Below are positions 61,101 to 64,000 of a stretch of DNA of 64,000 nt, piece by piece (the stretch's first letter is position 1; every line of letters starts with the position of its first letter). The translations under genes were made by a program, and so were the position numbers. The DNA lies in the NCBI GenBank assembly GCA_937924775.1, contig CALDUT010000011.1:124001-188000 (forward strand), given 5' to 3'. Below the pieces are notes generated by a model, which saw only the letters and a list, made by a program, of their open reading frames with translations, did not search any database and was not told the origin of the DNA. The DNA is from an uncultured Gemmata sp. GTDB taxonomy: Bacteria > Planctomycetota > Planctomycetia > Gemmatales > Gemmataceae.

Positions 61101-64000
61101 CGGCAACCTCGACTTTGTGGTAACCGATGATGACCCCAACGGTGGGCGTGTCCGTGTGGCCTTCGGCACTGGCCTGGGCACCTTCCCGTCGGCAAATATG
61201 CTCACCCTGGCCGTCGGCCCCAATCCGCGGGCGGTCACCGTGGCCGACTTCAATAACGACGGCTTCCTGGACATCGCCACCGTCAGCAGCAACGAATCGA
61301 CGAGCAGCAACGTCAGTGTCCTCCTCAACAATTTCGGGACCGGGTTCCAATCGGCTATCAACACCACCGTGGAAGCGGGGCGTCCGCTCAACAGCATCCA
61401 AGCCGTCAATGTGAATGGCGATGCATTTGTGGACCTGATTGTCACGTCGACAACCTTCTCACCGCCATCGCCGCCACCGCCGCCGGGTACGCCGCCGCGA
61501 GGACCGGTGAACAACACGCATATTCTCTATGGTGTGGGCGATGGTAGCTTTGCGCCCAACATCGACAGCTACCGCGTGGCCGGCGGAACGAGTACCAACA
61601 CGCCGCCACCCTCTAGTGTCGCGGTGGTCAGCGACCCTATCCGCTTGCTCTCCACCTTCAACGTGGGCGGCAACCTCATCAGCGTTAACCTCCTGCGCAA
61701 TGGCAACTTCGAGGCGCGCGACCTCACCGGGGAGCAGGGCAACCTCACCGGTTGGAATACCTTCCGGTTGCTCAACCCGGCTCCGGGAAGTGCGGGGCAA
61801 TGGAACATTCAAACCGGCAGTGTCAGCCCTCTAAGTGGTGTGACGGTTCCGCCGCCAGCCAATGGCCGCTACCGGGCCATGCTCGACCAACACGATTTGC
61901 AACCGTTCCGCGGTAACAACAACCCGAATAGCGATGCCAGCTACGCCGGCTCCCACGCGATCTACCAGGACATCACCATTCCCGCGAACGCCAATTCGGT
62001 TCGTTTGTCGATGTCGCTATTTCTCCAATCGTTTGGAGAGTGGAGCAATCCTGTCAACAATCCCATCTTGGACTATAACACGCCCGAGGCCAACCAACAG
62101 GTCCGCGTCGACATCATGAGCCCGACCAACAACATCCTCAGCGTCGCCAGCGCGGATGTGCGGCTCAATGTCTTCCAAACACAACCCACCGATCCGACGA
62201 CGCCGCGGACGATCACAATCAGCAATGTCGATCTGAGCGCTTTCCGAGGTCAGACTATCCGTCTGCGGATTGCGAGTACCAACAACCGTGGGAAGCTGTT
62301 GGTCGGAATCGATGATGTGCGGGTGCAAACGGTCTTCCAGGACACTACCGCCCCACAGATTCTAGCGTTGAATCTCCGCAATCCGACCTTCCTGACCTCA
62401 CCAAGTACCCTCGAGCAATCGACCGATCCAACGATTGTCGGGCTGGTCCGCGATAATGGTGGCGTCAACAATATCAGTCAGATCATCTTCGACATCGGCA
62501 ACAACGGCTTTGGCAACGCCGACGATGTCATCATCAATACAGTCGATGCCAATGGCTATTTCTCCTTCACCCCCACAGGGCTTCTGCCGGGGATCAACAC
62601 GATCCCGGTCCGAGTTGTGGACCAGGCGGGTAATTCGGTCACGCAGACCTTCCAATTCATCCTGCAAGGCCCCAGTTTGGTGAATTGGCAAGCGGTTGGC
62701 CCGGGTCCCATCGACATTTCGGCGGCCGGTCTCGACTACAACACCGTTACCGGCAAAGTCACCGGGATTGCGGTCGATCCGCGTGACCCCACCGGCAACA
62801 CGATTTACATCGGTTCGGCCAACGGCGGCGTGTGGCGCACCGTCAACGGCGGCCGCGACTGGCAAGCCCTCACCGACAACGTCCGCGATGGTACCGGGCA
62901 ATTGGTGAACGTCGCTGTTGGCAGTATGGCCATCGGTTCTGATGGAACTGTGTATGCGGCCACCGGTGTGGACGACAATGCCTTCACCTCACGCTCCGGC
63001 ATCGGCGTGTTGAAATCGACCGATGACGGCCGGACGTGGCAAGTCATCGGCGGGGCCACCGCGGCGGGGCCGGGCATTCTCACAGGGGCCCGCGTGTCGC
63101 GGATCGTCGTCGATCCGCAGAACTCAAGCATCGCCTACGTCGCCGTCACCTCCTACGACGACAGTTCCCGCGGCCCCAACGTCGTCAAGATCGCCGACGG
63201 CAGTATTGCTCAGGTTACCGGAACCACGGGCGGCCCGATCATCATTCGCACCAGCAACTTCCACCGTGTGCGCACAGGTGAGCAGGTGCGCATCAGCGGG
63301 GTGACGGGCTATCCCGGGGCCAATGGAACCTTCACCGCGACACGGATCGACGACTTCCGCTTCTCCTTGAATGGCACCCTGTGGAATGGCACCACGCTCA
63401 ACAATATTGGCAGTTTCTCGCAGCGGATCAACCTGCTCGATCCGACGCGGATGACGGAGAATGGCAGCTCTCTGGGAGCAGGGGCGGCCCTGGCTTCGGT
63501 CACCGATATCGTCGTCGACCCCTTCAATCCCAATCGCATCATCATCGGTTTGGGGAATATCGGCCAAACCACCGGGGCGGCTGCCAGCACGGCGGGCGTC
63601 TGGAAGAGCATCGATGGTGGGCGCAACTGGGAAAAACAACTCGGTGGAGACAATCCCAATATTCCCAACAACACCCTGCCCAGTGGTAGTGATGTCGGCC
63701 GCGTCACAATCGCTCAAGGCAACGGCCGGGTGGGGGATGAAGCGATTATCTATGTGTTGATGTCCAATCCGCCGTCCAGTGGGGCCAATCAATTCAATCA
63801 AGGCACCTATTTGGGCCTCTTCAAGTCCAAAGACAACATGCTCAACTTCACCCGGGTGATGTTGCGGCAACCCGGCCCGGGGCATGCGCGGTTCAGCGAA
63901 AACTACGTTGACATCGGATTGCTGGGGAACGAAGGGGCCAACGTGGGGGTGTTGGTCGTCGATCCAAGCAACGCCAACGTCGTTTATGTCGGCGGTTCTC
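58150..64000 (+). CDS. Giant surface protein: FG-GAP/VCBS propeller, E1-FCCH-like repeats, Ig and BNR repeats (partial)
   Basis: 1950 codons in one open frame to the window edge. The N-terminus holds RRLELEQLEERDVPA, a motif seen in Planctomycetes-specific exported giants (LEPR-like). FG-GAP/VCBS calcium motifs recur, for example DVNYDGIPDLLVA, DFNNDNKLDLAVA, DLNNDGIPDLVAV, DLNGDGRLDIVTA and DFNNDGNLDLLVS (residues ~180-1110). A proline-rich linker (~1105) leads to a jelly-roll-like domain (~1175-1400), an Ig-like domain, then BNR/sortilin-type repeats from ~1510 (NTIYIGSANGGVWRTVNGGR, GVLKSTDDGRTW). It is probably exported and surface-bound. Adhesion or glycan binding is inferred. Confidence 0.85.
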   Translation, partial: MSWYKIFGRTGSAQKRALAKRPRPVRRLELEQLEERDVPAVPTVVNVTPGIGGTLGTNIIIQYSEDVFGADNPDTYRLFAADGTQVNIANVTYNSATFVAVIARNDLSINGGDLTAGTYSLFLRGDQIISKSTQDPLARPGEIVVANVNTGFGSLSTAALTGKGLGAVSTITLPASGTTNFAPTAVLSADVNYDGIPDLLVASNKQSTVNVYLGQASGGFSTTPNLSLDLPAGAGAVAMVLADFNNDNKLDLAVANNGTGNVSVFLNQNTTPGELAFSGATNLTVGSGINGIVAGKFNKDANIDLALSAATLNGSNFVTYILTGNGDGSFSSTVTQIVVGTNAPANLQTPSSIAVGRFNNDELDDLVVGGANGVSILLNTSTGATPAFNATFVSGSAATSVATGIVRTNVGTSEERDIVVTTTASGGQIYALLNQGNGTFRSTGGIGAGVTNPFALQLRDLRQNGHLELVYVNNAAAGGLISRSALQTGLISAASGNGTDPITITSTAHGLLTGQRVVIANVGGFTAANGTFYITVVDANTFTLNGTNTAGTGTANTGTWIALPGIITDVTKDTSASATDTRILVTSPNHGLRSGQQITISDVGGAVGANGTYFITVVNANSFYLNGTENTALGGTYTANTGTFALPVTPTGATPFGVAITPTKTGAITNVTDNGQPVVITSPNHGLFTGQLVTVSGVGGNTAANGTFRITVLDANRFQLVGVVGNGDYTSGGTWSATLDFNNDGIADLVTTNNTDNTSGTLSYYTGSGTLGKGDGTFLAATHLPLSGTTPQPQPFAVAVGDLNNDGIPDLVAVDKANNRVNIFLGLKGGGYSAPTALSTVVGGSGGNSRQPVSVALGDLNGDGRLDIVTASAQDSNVSVFLNTSTGGTLSFATPTRFTVGNTPTQVVLADFNNDGNLDLLVSHNGTGGKSGGSSNRGVTFRLGNGDGTFQSKGFGGSGNAVSFGSGGNTPRATAIAVGDFNRDGNLDFVVTDDDPNGGRVRVAFGTGLGTFPSANMLTLAVGPNPRAVTVADFNNDGFLDIATVSSNESTSSNVSVLLNNFGTGFQSAINTTVEAGRPLNSIQAVNVNGDAFVDLIVTSTTFSPPSPPPPPGTPPRGPVNNTHILYGVGDGSFAPNIDSYRVAGGTSTNTPPPSSVAVVSDPIRLLSTFNVGGNLISVNLLRNGNFEARDLTGEQGNLTGWNTFRLLNPAPGSAGQWNIQTGSVSPLSGVTVPPPANGRYRAMLDQHDLQPFRGNNNPNSDASYAGSHAIYQDITIPANANSVRLSMSLFLQSFGEWSNPVNNPILDYNTPEANQQVRVDIMSPTNNILSVASADVRLNVFQTQPTDPTTPRTITISNVDLSAFRGQTIRLRIASTNNRGKLLVGIDDVRVQTVFQDTTAPQILALNLRNPTFLTSPSTLEQSTDPTIVGLVRDNGGVNNISQIIFDIGNNGFGNADDVIINTVDANGYFSFTPTGLLPGINTIPVRVVDQAGNSVTQTFQFILQGPSLVNWQAVGPGPIDISAAGLDYNTVTGKVTGIAVDPRDPTGNTIYIGSANGGVWRTVNGGRDWQALTDNVRDGTGQLVNVAVGSMAIGSDGTVYAATGVDDNAFTSRSGIGVLKSTDDGRTWQVIGGATAAGPGILTGARVSRIVVDPQNSSIAYVAVTSYDDSSRGPNVVKIADGSIAQVTGTTGGPIIIRTSNFHRVRTGEQVRISGVTGYPGANGTFTATRIDDFRFSLNGTLWNGTTLNNIGSFSQRINLLDPTRMTENGSSLGAGAALASVTDIVVDPFNPNRIIIGLGNIGQTTGAAASTAGVWKSIDGGRNWEKQLGGDNPNIPNNTLPSGSDVGRVTIAQGNGRVGDEAIIYVLMSNPPSSGANQFNQGTYLGLFKSKDNMLNFTRVMLRQPGPGHARFSENYVDIGLLGNEGANVGVLVVDPSNANVVYVGGS
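59636..60355 (+). repeat. Three tandem E1-FCCH-like repeats inside the giant protein
   Basis: Three repeats of about 75 residues share the pattern [ST]xxHGLxTGQxVxIxxVxGxxxANGTFxITVxDANxFxLxG, for example AHGLLTGQRVVIANVGGF and NHGLFTGQLVTVSGVGGN. A fourth copy lies at about 63200-63420 (TGEQVRISGVTGYPGANGTF). The pattern matches the FCCH domain found in ubiquitin-activating enzymes and in many phage tail proteins. The repeats interrupt the FG-GAP blades. Confidence 0.75.

Noticed and set aside
60433-61401. 322-aa minus-strand frame within the giant gene
   Set aside because: It mirrors the repeated FG-GAP coding sequence and has no independent motif.
1-64000. CRISPR arrays, insertion sequences, prophage or restriction/defence genes
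   Set aside because: No regularly spaced repeats, transposase, integrase, Cas or restriction motifs were found on either strand.

Overview
The window is about 64 kb of GC-rich DNA, densely coded on both strands, from a planctomycete, most likely a member of the Gemmataceae. The taxonomic call rests on several family signatures: a DUF1559 prepilin-like protein followed by a small lipoprotein, a secreted DUF1080 protein, two Gfo/Idh/MocA oxidoreductases (one with a Tat signal), a PQQ-type beta-propeller protein with the EDWPRWRG motif, tandem DUF4159 domains, and a giant surface protein whose N-terminus carries LELEQLEERDVPA. No rRNA, tRNA, CRISPR array, transposase or phage gene was seen. The window reads as ordinary chromosome, cut inside a gene at each end.

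Layout. 1-9.7 kb (minus strand): PQQ protein (partial), Gfo/Idh oxidoreductase, a MacB/LolE-like ABC exporter (permease and ATPase), a protein resembling the Rab geranylgeranyltransferase beta subunit, a 4HBT thioesterase, a GT4 glycosyltransferase and a Tat-exported oxidoreductase. 9.9-13.9 kb (plus): lipB, lipA, a lipoyl-like domain with no lysine, tmk, holB and a small lipoprotein. 14-20 kb (minus): a CHAD protein, two overlapping membrane GTPases, and thiO. 20.2-27.7 kb (minus): a six-gene lipid A/core cassette (lpxK, hldE, waaF, a tandem degenerate WaaP-like protein, a WaaP-like kinase, a GT4 enzyme). 27.9-33.8 kb (plus): a hypothetical gene behind a near-consensus promoter, the DUF1559/lipoprotein pair, larE, and small or zinc-ribbon membrane proteins. 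33.9-41 kb: DUF1080 (minus), then tyrA, a PurS-like/PurL fusion and a secreted toroid/DUF4159 protein (plus). 41-48.3 kb (minus): two metal-ABC permeases (one carrying a winged-helix tail), a CDF transporter, a TPR protein, a PIN-TRAM membrane protein, a dNTPase and a HIT protein. 48.5-57.2 kb (plus): rpmF-plsX-fabD-acpP-fabF, an MECR-type enoyl reductase, citrate synthase, a DinB-fold protein and serS. 58.15 kb to the end: an open frame of 1950 codons encoding a surface protein with FG-GAP, E1-FCCH-like and BNR-type repeats.

How the genes work together. The 20-27.7 kb block builds heptose-containing, phosphorylated LPS. The 48.5-53.9 kb block supplies acyl-ACP for phospholipid and lipid A. 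lipB/lipA make lipoate. The 41-44 kb block moves divalent metals. The most notable points are: lpxK, which appears to start at ATT behind a perfect Shine-Dalgarno; the lysine-free lipoyl domain beside lipA; the paired membrane GTPases; a prenyltransferase-beta-like protein that has lost two zinc ligands; and an MECR-type reductase beside the FAS II genes. All functions are read from sequence motifs alone; no database search was run.
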